Source: Bacteroidota bacterium
GTDB taxonomy: Bacteria; Bacteroidota; JABWAT01
DNA: 64,000 nt
Reading direction: 5' to 3'
Assembly (NCBI GenBank): GCA_023151185.1
Contig: JAKLJL010000001.1
Span: 372,001 to 436,000, forward strand
The position numbers were made by a program, and so were the translations under genes. The notes under the pieces were generated by a model, which was not told the DNA's origin, ran no database searches, and saw nothing but the letters and a program-made list of their open reading frames with translations. Below are positions 8,701 to 16,601 of this stretch, piece after piece. Numbering within the stretch: position 1 is the stretch's first letter; each line of letters starts with the position of its first letter.

Positions 8701-9375
8701 ATGAAACCACTTTTTCTGCTCAGTTTGATGACGACCGTTACTTCGGGTTTTGCCCAGCTTCCGCCGGATTACAAAGGGAAACCGTTTCAGGATTCTGTTT
8801 ATACCCGTGGTGCCCAGGTGATCCCGGGCCGGGTTGAACTGGCTTACTTCGATCTGGGCGGAGAAGGAATTGCCTATCACGACACCACTCCTGAAAATGA
8901 AGGTGCCAAACTGAATCACGAAGTTCATGACTACGGCAGTCACCATCGGCCTGGAATTCCCGCCTATCTGGCTTTTTTCCGTGAAAATGAAGGGGTTGAC
9001 ATTTCTTACACGAAGGACTGGGCCGACTTCAACCATCCGAATAAGGTCGATCCGGCTGTCAACCAGCTTTATATCGGCTGGGAATCTGACGGGGAATGGA
9101 CGAATTATACGGTGGATGTAAAAGTTCCGGGAAAATATAAACTCATCACCGTTTACGGAAACAGGGACAATCACTCCACGCTCTGGCTGAATAACCAAAA
9201 AGCGGTGGATCTGGTTTTACCCGAAGATACGGGAAACTGGCATTACTGGACTCAGGCAACTGTCGGGGAAATCACCTTTCCGAATACCGGACTCAATCTG
9301 CTGACATTAAAATACAATGCCGGATCCAACCTGGCCTACTTCGATTTTGTCCTGATTGAAGAACTGAAAAAGTAA
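8701..9375 (+). CDS. Secreted stand-alone CBM6-like carbohydrate-binding protein
   Basis: A 224-residue protein with a signal peptide (ending SGFAQ). The rest is one beta-sandwich module with CBM6/DUF5010-C features: YFDLGGEGIAYHDTTPENEG, NEGVDISYTKDWADF, GWESDGEWTNYTVDV, NWHYWTQA. The same module type is fused to the GH81 enzyme at 25.8 kb, but here it stands alone, with no catalytic domain. In this operon it may capture mannan or assist the GH5 and GH26 enzymes. A GTG at 8686 overlaps the reductase stop, but AAAGGA before the ATG at 8701 and the signal peptide make 8701 the better start. Confidence 0.8.
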   Translation: MKPLFLLSLMTTVTSGFAQLPPDYKGKPFQDSVYTRGAQVIPGRVELAYFDLGGEGIAYHDTTPENEGAKLNHEVHDYGSHHRPGIPAYLAFFRENEGVDISYTKDWADFNHPNKVDPAVNQLYIGWESDGEWTNYTVDVKVPGKYKLITVYGNRDNHSTLWLNNQKAVDLVLPEDTGNWHYWTQATVGEITFPNTGLNLLTLKYNAGSNLAYFDFVLIEELKK

Positions 9376-9395
9376 CATCAAAGAACGAGAAAACA

Positions 9396-11330
9396 ATGAA
9401 AGTCCAGGTCTTGTCTGGTATGCTCTTCCTGATTTCGTTTGCTGCACCGGCACAGCCCCCCGTCAACCCGAATGCAACCCCGGCTGCCATCAAACTGAAA
9501 TCAATGCTGGATTCCCTTTACGGTAAAAAGCTGATTTCGGGTCAGATGGATGAGGCTTACCTTCAGTATATTATTTCGGCTTCCGGTGGAAAATCTCCGG
9601 CCATTATGGGATATGATTTCAACGGCATTTGTCCGTCTCAGGGCGGAAATAATGATGCTCAGAAAGCCATCAAATGGGTGAAGGAAAAAGGCGGTATTGC
9701 CCAGTTTCAATGGCACTGGATCTCTCCGGATGCCAACGGTGATTTCTACACCAAAAACTTCAAACTGAATCTGGCTTTAGCCGACACGAACGGTGCTTCC
9801 TACAAACATATTATCCGGGATATTGATCTTGTTGCCGGTGAAATGAAAAAAATGCAGGATGCGGGAATTGCAGTGCTTTGGCGTCCGCTGCATGAGGCAG
9901 AAGGTGCCTGGTTCTGGTGGGGAATGGCAGGTGGCGAAGCCTGCAAAGAACTCTGGAACCTCATGTATAACCGGATTGTCAATCATCACAATATCAACAA
10001 CCTGATCTGGATCTGGAACAGTTACGGGACAACGAAGCAAAACTGGTATCCGGGAGACAGCACGGTCGACATTATCGCCTGGGATTATCCCGATTATTCA
10101 GCAACCGGATCCTGGTATCAGTATAACAAACTCTTTGGCGGAAAAGGAAAATTGTTCGGCATTGCTGAAGACGGGAAGTTAACCGATCCGGCCATTTTTG
10201 CCAGTCAGCCCTGGTTATTTTTCATGACCTGGGCCTACATGATACAGGATCCGAAAGATCACAAAGACGGAAAAAATCCGAAAGACTGGATTTATAAAGT
10301 TTACAATGACCCAAAAGTTCTGACCCTTGATGACCTGACACTGGGACCGAAAGCCTACGCCGGAACCAGTCAGCTTCTTTTTGATCTGGATGGAAACGGA
10401 ACCGAATCGGTTCAGCTTGACGGCAGCAACAGTTACACCGATACCGGTACCATCACCTCCTATGTCTGGACGGAAGGCGGAACCCGGATTGCAGAAGGAC
10501 CCAAACCCGTCGTTTCCTTTGGCATCGGAATCCACACCGTCACCTTAACCATAACCACCAGTACCGGTGCCACCAAAACTGCGGGTGTAATCTTCACCCT
10601 AAAATCACCAAGTCTTTCGTTTAAAAAACCGGTCAGAGTCTCTTCAACTGAAGCCGGACTGGGGAACCTTGCCCCAAATGCCGTTGACGGAAACAGTGCC
10701 ACCCGGTGGTCAAGTTTGTACGCCGATCCGCAATGGTTTTCAATCAATCTGAGAAAACGGTGTGATATCGAAAAAGTGGTCATCGCCTGGGAAGTGGCTT
10801 CCGCAAAATCGTACCGGATTGAGGAATCCAACGACAGTCTCACCTGGACGACTGTTAAATCCTTCACGAACCAGCCGGCAGGTGCCAGAACGGATGTTAT
10901 TGATCAGCTTAAAGGTGGCGCACAGTGGATCAGAATGTATGGACTTCAGCGAAATACCAGCTACGGATATTCCATCTGGGAATTTGAAGTCTGGGGGAAG
11001 GAAAATGCTCTGGCAGAGCCGGTTCCTGAAGGGCAGCAAACCGGACTGGGAAGTCTGGAAAAACCCAATGAATTCTCCCTTGGAAAAGCCTATCCGAATC
11101 CGTTCAATCCCGAAACGAGAATTCCGTTTTTTACACCTGAATCCGGGAAGGTGGATCTGAGAGTTTTCAATGTACTGGGTCAGGTGGTGTACACAGGGAG
11201 TCAATTCCAAAATACCCCCGGCACCGGGCTGTTTACCTTTTCCGGCGAAAATCTTGCAAGCGGATTGTACACCTTTTCGCTTCAGTTCGGGAATCAGATG
11301 AAATCGGGGACGGTGGTGTTGATCAGGTAG
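9396..11330 (+). CDS. GH26 beta-mannanase with PKD-like, F5/8-type and T9SS sorting domains
   Basis: A 644-residue secreted enzyme with a signal peptide (residues 1-20, APAQ). Residues about 25-310 are a GH26 domain: SGQMDEAY start, GYDFNGICP, catalytic acid/base E167 in WRPLHEAEGAW and probable nucleophile E258 in GIAEDGK. A PKD-like domain (about 315-400) and a discoidin/F5-8 type C domain (about 405-535, NAVDGNSATRWSS) follow. A type A T9SS sorting domain (about 560-644) contains YPNPFNPETRIPF, LRVFNVLGQVVY and LASGLYTFSL. It is the last gene of the mannan operon and probably remains attached to the cell surface. Confidence 0.92.
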   Translation: MKVQVLSGMLFLISFAAPAQPPVNPNATPAAIKLKSMLDSLYGKKLISGQMDEAYLQYIISASGGKSPAIMGYDFNGICPSQGGNNDAQKAIKWVKEKGGIAQFQWHWISPDANGDFYTKNFKLNLALADTNGASYKHIIRDIDLVAGEMKKMQDAGIAVLWRPLHEAEGAWFWWGMAGGEACKELWNLMYNRIVNHHNINNLIWIWNSYGTTKQNWYPGDSTVDIIAWDYPDYSATGSWYQYNKLFGGKGKLFGIAEDGKLTDPAIFASQPWLFFMTWAYMIQDPKDHKDGKNPKDWIYKVYNDPKVLTLDDLTLGPKAYAGTSQLLFDLDGNGTESVQLDGSNSYTDTGTITSYVWTEGGTRIAEGPKPVVSFGIGIHTVTLTITTSTGATKTAGVIFTLKSPSLSFKKPVRVSSTEAGLGNLAPNAVDGNSATRWSSLYADPQWFSINLRKRCDIEKVVIAWEVASAKSYRIEESNDSLTWTTVKSFTNQPAGARTDVIDQLKGGAQWIRMYGLQRNTSYGYSIWEFEVWGKENALAEPVPEGQQTGLGSLEKPNEFSLGKAYPNPFNPETRIPFFTPESGKVDLRVFNVLGQVVYTGSQFQNTPGTGLFTFSGENLASGLYTFSLQFGNQMKSGTVVLIR

Positions 11331-11371
11331 GCAGAAGGCAGAATACAGGAGACAGAAGACAGAAGGCAGAA
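11330..11371. repeat. Six tandem heptamers (GRCAGAA)
   Basis: Six adjoining 7-bp units read GGCAGAA, GGCAGAA, TACAGGA, GACAGAA, GACAGAA, GGCAGAA, starting within the last bases of the GH26 gene. The remaining bases up to 11578 hold G-rich and C-rich stretches but no gene or clear terminator. Confidence 0.85.
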
Positions 11372-11578
11372 GAAAATTCCCCTTTTTTTGTAAAGTTAGT
11401 AATCCGGCTGTGGGGTTAGGGGTGGGGTAAACACCCAATCCCAACCGGACGTCCACTTTATTTAAATCCCGGCCGTTTTAAGTCAGGATTTTGCCGGGTA
11501 AAAAGTATAAGTCCCCAGGAAAGACCCGGACCAGATGCTCCAGCCTCCTGGACAGGAACAGAAGGCGGTTTTTAGGTT

Positions 11579-12103
11579 TTACTTCTCTTTCAGCAACGGG
11601 AAATACCGGTCTTCGATGACCTTAAAATGCCACCGCTGATGCCCGGCAAGAATGAAACCGATGGCATGAACCGAGTAGTCCCCCTTAAACCCCTTTCCGG
11701 TTTTTGCCAGCATATCGTCGGTAAAGCTCCGGAAAAGTGCCAGTGATGCCCTCCTGACCAGAACTGCCTCTTCCAGGATATCCGCAAGTGACCGCCTGTC
11801 CGCCCGGGCGGAACCAGCGTACAGGTCTTCATCAAAAGGCTTCACCTCCCGCTCACCCCGGGCAAAAGACAAGGCCCGGTAGCAGAAAACCCGTTCAGTA
11901 TCGACAATATGCTGAAGGAGATCTTTTACGGTCCACTTTCCGGGCGCATAAACACGGTCCCCCAAAGCCGTCCAGTTGTCAACGGGAGCGGTTTCCAGTT
12001 CCTTCAGGCTGATTTTCAGGGAAGTTAAAACCGGGACATCATCTGCCAGGTTGATATACCGGTCGAAATAGTCGGGTAACGGATAAAGCTGGGATCGGGT
12101 CAT
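11579..12103 (-). CDS. DinB family protein (DinB_2)
   Basis: A 174-residue four-helix-bundle protein. The motif APGKWTVKDLLQHIVDTERVF contains the first metal-binding His. The C-terminal HAIGFILAGHQRWHF contains the other two positions expected to bind a divalent metal, as in the DinB/YfiT group of thiol-dependent hydrolases and transferases. There is no signal peptide. The substrate is unknown, though relatives act on small thiols such as bacillithiol or mycothiol. It lies in a minus-strand run with a thioesterase. Confidence 0.85.
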   Translation of the reverse strand: MTRSQLYPLPDYFDRYINLADDVPVLTSLKISLKELETAPVDNWTALGDRVYAPGKWTVKDLLQHIVDTERVFCYRALSFARGEREVKPFDEDLYAGSARADRRSLADILEEAVLVRRASLALFRSFTDDMLAKTGKGFKGDYSVHAIGFILAGHQRWHFKVIEDRYFPLLKEK

Positions 12104-12175
12104 TTGAAGGTCCTGTTTGGTGATTCGGGTTTTTAAGAAAACAGTTCGAGGAGCAAATTCCGGTTTGTGACAGGT

Positions 12176-12598
12176 TCAGGTTTTAAAAAAGAATCCGGAG
12201 GCCGTTTGTTTCGATTCCGAAGTAAGCGGAAGACTTTTTCCGGTTTGGCTGTTAACCTGAACGATGACCGTTTCAGCAGAGGCAACACAGATTCCGTTCT
12301 GAAACAGTTGCTGATAAAGCCGGAGTGAACTGTTCCCAACGGACCGGATTCCAGTTCCGGTTTGAACCGTTCCCGGCCACCTGAGTTCTGCCAGAAAGGA
12401 AACATGCAGAGAGGCAATGACGAAACTTCCGTTTTCGGAAAGCAGCGGATATTCAGGGTTGTAGAGGAATTCAACCCGCCCGGTTTCGAAAAAGGTTGAG
12501 AAAACCGCATTGTTCACATGTCCCTGCCGCTCTGTATCGGCATACCGGATTTTGTCCTCGGTTTTCAGAGGAAAATCGGCAAGTGAAAGTAAAGACAT
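12176..12598 (-). CDS. Acyl-CoA thioesterase, 4HBT hotdog family
   Basis: A 140-residue single-hotdog protein. The motif IRYADTERQGHVNNAVFSTFFETGR is the diagnostic 4HBT/YbgC-type active-site region, with the Asp, the GHVNN turn and the Glu of the long helix. Such enzymes hydrolyse acyl-CoA or acyl-ACP thioesters. It has no signal peptide. A gap of 72 bases separates it from the DinB gene start, so they may or may not be co-transcribed. The acyl chain preference cannot be read from sequence. Confidence 0.85.
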   Translation of the reverse strand: MSLLSLADFPLKTEDKIRYADTERQGHVNNAVFSTFFETGRVEFLYNPEYPLLSENGSFVIASLHVSFLAELRWPGTVQTGTGIRSVGNSSLRLYQQLFQNGICVASAETVIVQVNSQTGKSLPLTSESKQTASGFFFKT

Positions 12599-12721
12599 GG
12601 TTCCGCCCTGCGTTAATTCTGAAAAAAGATAAGCAAAATTCAGGAGTTTAGACAGGGGAAGACGGGTGGGGGAAATTCCCGTTGACCTGTTAACTCAGGG
12701 TACCGGTTAAAAAAGCTACAA

Positions 12722-13156
12722 TCAGTTGCCGGAAACCTTTAGTTTTGATGCTACTTTGATCTGCTGTTCAACATGGGAAGGCATTTCGGCAGCTATTTTT
12801 TTAACTACTAACTGCACCCATAAAAAACTGAGTAAGCCTTTCAGGGTGATGGTATTGGTGATTTTGATTCCGTCAGCGGTTTCCTCGATCCGGTGGTCAT
12901 AATACATTTTTGCCAACGGAAAATTTCCCGTCTCCAGACAATGCTCAAACTCGGTCACTTCCTGCAAAGTAACCGTTACAGTTCGTCCGTTTTTGGGTTT
13001 TATTTGATAGGAATTTCCCGCTTCAAATTTGCCTTCCAGCTTTGCGAATTCAATTTGATTATTCCAGACATGCCACTTGTTTACATCAGTAAAAAGGGCC
13101 CAGATTTGTTCTTTGGTAACTTCTTTTGTCGTTACCGAGTAGGATTTAGTCCACAT
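12722..13156 (-). CDS. SRPBCC (polyketide cyclase-like) family protein
   Basis: A 144-residue START/Bet v1-like fold protein. It opens with a beta strand and the typical helix-turn EQIWALFTDVNKWHVWNNQIE, followed by strands (TVTVTLQEVTEFEHCLETG, IKITNTITLKG) and a long C-terminal helix. Such proteins bind small hydrophobic ligands; the ligand is unknown. Its start overlaps the end of the DoxX-like gene by 11 bases, so the two are translationally coupled. Several other SRPBCC genes occur in this window (19.4, 57.5 and 58.1 kb). Confidence 0.8.
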   Translation of the reverse strand: MWTKSYSVTTKEVTKEQIWALFTDVNKWHVWNNQIEFAKLEGKFEAGNSYQIKPKNGRTVTVTLQEVTEFEHCLETGNFPLAKMYYDHRIEETADGIKITNTITLKGLLSFLWVQLVVKKIAAEMPSHVEQQIKVASKLKVSGN

Positions 13157-13520
13157 GAGGTGTGTTTAATTTGTGATAATAGTGGTAGGACAGGGCTAAA
13201 ATTGCAAATACAGCCAATGGAAAAAACGTCTGCCCGGTCAGGCCATCCACAGCGGCGTGACTGATTGCAGCAAACAGGAAACTAAAGGTAAAACCGGCAT
13301 AAGCCCATTCCTTCACCCGTCCGGGAATTTTCGGAATAACCAGTGCCAGGACTCCTGAAACCTTGAAAACGACCAGAACCGTGCCAAAATAGTCAGGATA
13401 GCCCAGGTGCCTGATTCCTTCTTTGGCCAATTCAGTATGAGAGGTTAATGCCGGCATGACACCTTCAAACAAGGCGATGAAGGATGTCGTAAGCCAATAA
13501 ATCAGTTTGTCTTTTTTCAT
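13146..13520 (-). CDS. DoxX-like family membrane protein
   Basis: A 124-residue protein with four membrane segments and the DoxX-like pattern: TELAKEGIRHLGYPDYFGTVLVVFKVSGVLALVIP, AYAGFTFSFLFAAISHAAVDG and FFPLAVFAILALSYHY. DoxX relatives are small membrane proteins of uncertain, often redox-related, function. It overlaps the SRPBCC gene downstream. Base composition is between native genes and the AT-rich cassettes that begin about 55 bases upstream of its start. Confidence 0.8.
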   Translation of the reverse strand: MKKDKLIYWLTTSFIALFEGVMPALTSHTELAKEGIRHLGYPDYFGTVLVVFKVSGVLALVIPKIPGRVKEWAYAGFTFSFLFAAISHAAVDGLTGQTFFPLAVFAILALSYHYYHKLNTPHVD

Positions 13521-13575
13521 GAATTTTAGTCCGTTTTTCTGTTTCTGTTGATAGTCCTGTTGTTTGAAAGCGTGA

Positions 13576-13710
13576 CAGCTAATGGGTTACGTATTGGCGA
13601 TGGTGGGGCATTTGAAAAACGTCTGACCCCCTCACTACAAAAGTCCAATAGAATTACAAATGTTGAGTTTACAACTGTCAGCCCCACTATTGCCAATACG
13701 ATGTTAGCGG
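13576..13710 (-). repeat. attC-like site A (end of array)
   Basis: This 135-nt imperfect palindrome is nearly identical to site B. On the minus strand it begins with CCGCTAAC (13710-13703). Two 19-nt arms, GTATTGGCGATGGTGGGGC and GCCCCACTATTGCCAATAC, pair with two mismatches; a second inner arm (AAACTCAACATTTG) remains on one side only. The outer core at 13576-13583 is CAGCTAAT rather than CCGCTAAC, so this end is degenerate or joined to a non-cassette sequence. Confidence 0.7.
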
Positions 13711-13773
13711 CTCGTTGTTCTTCTCTTCATTTATTTTAGAGACCTATGCAGTATAGTTGTTTGTCTTATTATT

Positions 13774-14211
13774 TCAATTTGTCCTTGCCCATAGTACATT
13801 AATTATTTTCCATTCATTTTCAATCTTTGATAAATGTAAATAGTCGATAAAATTCATTTTATTCTGTGTAACTTTTACAGTTGCGATATCATTTGAAATA
13901 TCAAATATAGTTATTGTGGCTTTGAATGGTTCATTTGATTGATCAGGTTTCCTTTTAAACATTTTTGTGTTATACAGCAATTCGCTAGCCCCCATATTTT
14001 TTATCATAGAAAAGCCTAACGAGTCTTTTACAACGATTCTTTTTGCCAGCTCTGGATGTACAGCTTTTACTACTCTCTGGAAATTATTTGTATAAAAGCC
14101 CTCAATGTAATTAAGTGAAGTCTCTTTAATCAAAAGAGAATCTTTAGCTGTTTGTCCAGCAGCAATATTACTTAAGAACAAAACACAAAGTGCATAAAGT
14201 ATTTTTTTCAT
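13774..14211 (-). CDS. NTF2-like / putative lumazine-binding-type secreted protein
   Basis: A 145-residue protein with a signal peptide (MKKILYALCVLFLSNIAAGQ). The mature part has the cone-shaped SnoaL/NTF2-like pattern of the Lumazine_bd_2 group: YIEGFYTNNFQRVVKAVHPELAKR, a central helix, and C-terminal strands ATVKVTQNKMNFIDYLHLSKIENEWKIINVLW. Ligand and activity are unknown. A start at 14256 would lie inside the upstream gene; the ATG at 14211, 5 nt after that gene's stop, gives a clean signal peptide. The gene is AT-rich and shares a cassette with the serine hydrolase upstream. Confidence 0.75.
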   Translation of the reverse strand: MKKILYALCVLFLSNIAAGQTAKDSLLIKETSLNYIEGFYTNNFQRVVKAVHPELAKRIVVKDSLGFSMIKNMGASELLYNTKMFKRKPDQSNEPFKATITIFDISNDIATVKVTQNKMNFIDYLHLSKIENEWKIINVLWARTN

Positions 14212-14216
14212 ATTTA

Positions 14217-15389
14217 TTATTTTAAATAAAACGGGGTATAGTTTTCCCATTGCCATGGGGTGAATTTATCGCCAATGGCAATCTCTAAAAGCTCTTTAAA
14301 TATACTATCTCCATTATCGCTATTTGTCATTATAATAATTGCTATTTTTTTATCAGTAAAACAAATTGAGTAATGTTGCCATCCTTCATCGTTACCTTCT
14401 TTGAAAAAAGCTTTACCATATGGCGAACTCAATACTCCTATTCCGAAACCGTAACCAAGCTGAATTGGATCATTATCTGTACCATCAACCATTGAAAGCG
14501 GACCAAATTGTCGTATAGATTTAATTCTTACCTGCAAATTGGTCATTTCTTTAAACAAACTTTTCTTTAAACCTTTTCCTTTTATTAAAGCGGCATAAAA
14601 TTTTGTAAAATCTGTTAGTGTGGTACTCATTGAACCCGCAGCATTTGGCTTGGTTCTTTTGTTTGGTTTGTATGGATCCCCTTTTGAATTATGACCAAAA
14701 GACAATAGTGAATCAAACTGTTCTTTCCAAATCTGACTGCTCTGATTCATTTGAAGTGGCTTAAATACTCTTTCCTGTGAAATTGTTTCATAATCCTTGC
14801 CCAATAGTTGCTCTATTACAAATTGCAACAGAAACAAGCCTTCGCCTGAATATCTGTATCGTGTTCCAGGCTCAAACAAAAATTTTAATTTATCATCTTC
14901 TTCAAACCAGCGCCAATTAGGAAATCCAGTAGTATGAGTTAGACACATTCTTGCAGTAATTATTTCGTATCGATTATCATTTTCTAAATCCTGATAGCCT
15001 CTGTTCTTTTCTGTAAATTGATATTCAGTTAATGGCTTTTTGAGATAACTAACTAATGGCTTGTCCAAATCTATTACTTTTTCAGCTACCAATTGTAGAA
15101 CAATATACGTGAACACCATTTTGGAAAAAGAAGCTGCAACGAGGACTGAATTATCATTAAGTGGTTTTTTAGTTAAGGTATTTGAATAACCAAATGATTT
15201 GCTGTAAACAGGGTTATTATTATTAAAAATGGAAATTGCTATACCTGAAACATTAGCCTGCTTCATCAAGTAGTTTATTTTGTTATCTAAACTGTCAACA
15301 GAAATTTTTGAACCATCTATTCTGTCAACTGATTGTCCAAAAGCTGTGAAAGAATAAATAACAATAAAAATAATGCAAATATTTTTCAT
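14217..15389 (-). CDS. Serine hydrolase, class C beta-lactamase/penicillin-binding-protein fold
   Basis: A 390-residue secreted protein with a signal peptide (about residues 1-19, TAFGQ). Active-site motifs are S87-F-S-K90 (SxxK) in AASFSKMVF and Y180-S-G in YRYSGEGL, followed by a C-terminal GNDEGWQHYS region in place of the usual KTG/HxG. The family (PF00144) includes AmpC, DD-peptidases and many esterases, so beta-lactam hydrolysis cannot be assumed. It is AT-rich with strong use of AAA, AAT and ATT codons, unlike native genes in the window. It is the first gene of a two-gene cassette. Confidence 0.88.
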   Translation of the reverse strand: MKNICIIFIVIYSFTAFGQSVDRIDGSKISVDSLDNKINYLMKQANVSGIAISIFNNNNPVYSKSFGYSNTLTKKPLNDNSVLVAASFSKMVFTYIVLQLVAEKVIDLDKPLVSYLKKPLTEYQFTEKNRGYQDLENDNRYEIITARMCLTHTTGFPNWRWFEEDDKLKFLFEPGTRYRYSGEGLFLLQFVIEQLLGKDYETISQERVFKPLQMNQSSQIWKEQFDSLLSFGHNSKGDPYKPNKRTKPNAAGSMSTTLTDFTKFYAALIKGKGLKKSLFKEMTNLQVRIKSIRQFGPLSMVDGTDNDPIQLGYGFGIGVLSSPYGKAFFKEGNDEGWQHYSICFTDKKIAIIIMTNSDNGDSIFKELLEIAIGDKFTPWQWENYTPFYLK

Positions 15390-15412
15390 TTGTCTGTGGC
15401 GATTTACAATGA

Positions 15413-15548
15413 CCGCTAACGGTTTACGTATTGGCGATGGTGGGGCATTTGAAAAACGTCAACTCAACATTTGCACAAATGCACAATAGAATTACAAATG
15501 TTGAGTTTACCACTGTCAGCCCCACTATTGCCAATACGATGTTAGCGG
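15413..15548 (-). repeat. attC-like site B
   Basis: This 136-nt hairpin is bounded by perfect 8-bp cores, CCGCTAAC and GTTAGCGG. It has a 19-bp outer stem (GTATTGGCGATGGTGGGGC with GCCCCACTATTGCCAATAC, two mismatches) and a perfect inner stem (AACTCAACATTTG with CAAATGTTGAGTT). Long, paired and centrally asymmetric, it resembles VCR-type attC sites. It separates the transglutaminase and serine hydrolase cassettes. Confidence 0.75.
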
Positions 15549-16465
15549 CTGGCACTCTTCGCTTTCTTTTGTGGTTTGTCAACAAGCCATTCTAAATGTC
15601 TGTGCATTGCATTGAAAACTCTTTCAGGAACTGCAATTTGTTCATAATACTTCTTAATTTCTTCTGCATTCTCGTCTGGTTGTGTCATTAATTCTGCAAG
15701 TTCATCAAAGAATTTCAAAGTCTTTTTGTTTGTCATAGAGTTGTTTGGTCTTGGCATTCCACTCCAAGCATCCCACTGTAAAAGTTCCTGCTTTTGCATA
15801 GAAGCAACGTCTTTTACAAGATTACCTGCGATAAACCAAAGCCCACGCATTTCAGGCTGAAATATTCCAAATTTTTGTGCGTCAAGTTTACCTTGCCTGC
15901 ATAAAAGCCAACTTTCAGCAGGTCTAAAAAACTTGTCGTTTGGAACGTCAAATACATTATGTTTAATTCCTAAATTTTTAATCCAAACGTTGTCAAACTG
16001 TGGGTCAACTATAATCCAACGCTTTTCTTTTTCGTTCCAATATTCACAAACGGAATGGTCTTCATAAAACCCTGCATTAAAATAGTTGCCAAATCCATAG
16101 CGCATTCTTGCAGGTATTTCCTTAGCCCGTAAAAAACCTGTCAAGAGTTTAGAAAAGTGATGGCAAACTCCAACTATTTTTTTGTCGGAAGGTCTTGGTT
16201 TTTCAAACACAGAATTGTCAAATTCTAAAATTTTGTCAAGTAACTTATCAAAGTGTCTTATGTGAGCTTCATTTTCAATTCGCACTTCGTCAAGTTCGAT
16301 GTTATAAAACTCTGTTGCAATAAACATATGAATTGAAAGTCCTTGAACAATTTCTGCTAATTTTATAATATCGTTTGGAAGTTGTTGGACTGCCTTTTTG
16401 TGCTGCCCACTTTCAGTAAATTGTCCTGCCGTAGCAAAAAATGTATGTAAAGGTTTTTCTGTCAT
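15542..16465 (-). CDS. Transglutaminase-like domain protein
   Basis: A 307-residue soluble protein with no signal peptide. The papain-like triad is visible: C101 in VGVCHHFSKLLTGFLRAKEIP, H137 in EDHSVCEYW and D154 in IIVDPQFDN. Members of this superfamily cleave or cross-link peptide bonds, and some are proteases or peptidoglycan-related. The N-terminal roughly 90 residues and C-terminal roughly 110 residues are unassigned. It is the only gene of its cassette. Its TAA stop lies inside the conserved core of attC-like site B, as seen in integron cassettes. It is AT-rich. Confidence 0.85.
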   Translation of the reverse strand: MTEKPLHTFFATAGQFTESGQHKKAVQQLPNDIIKLAEIVQGLSIHMFIATEFYNIELDEVRIENEAHIRHFDKLLDKILEFDNSVFEKPRPSDKKIVGVCHHFSKLLTGFLRAKEIPARMRYGFGNYFNAGFYEDHSVCEYWNEKEKRWIIVDPQFDNVWIKNLGIKHNVFDVPNDKFFRPAESWLLCRQGKLDAQKFGIFQPEMRGLWFIAGNLVKDVASMQKQELLQWDAWSGMPRPNNSMTNKKTLKFFDELAELMTQPDENAEEIKKYYEQIAVPERVFNAMHRHLEWLVDKPQKKAKSASR

Positions 16466-16507
16466 ATTTAATAACTCTCAGTTGTTGTATGCTGTCTCTT
16501 ATGCTTG

Positions 16508-16601
16508 CCGCTAACGGGCCGGCGATAAAACAAGTTGCCGAAGGCAATTTGCCCGAAGGGCGTAGTGACCGAAGGGAACGAAGTTTTATTGCCTGTTGGG
16601 C
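16508..16601 (-). repeat. attC-like site C
   Basis: This 94-nt palindromic site lies between the sul-like and transglutaminase genes. On the minus strand it starts with GCCCAAC, followed by AGGCAATAAAACTT, internal hairpins (CCCTTCGG/GCCCTTCGGGC, TTGCCTTCGGCAA), the return arm AACTTGTTTTATCGCC and the core GTTAGCGG. The two cores differ because the second belongs to the next cassette, as expected at a cassette junction. It is unrelated in sequence to sites A and B. Confidence 0.7.

Noticed and set aside
12722-13520. A fourth cassette (DoxX plus SRPBCC)
   Set aside because: No attC-like hairpin is found downstream of the genes, the base composition is closer to native DNA, and the adjoining core of site A is degenerate.
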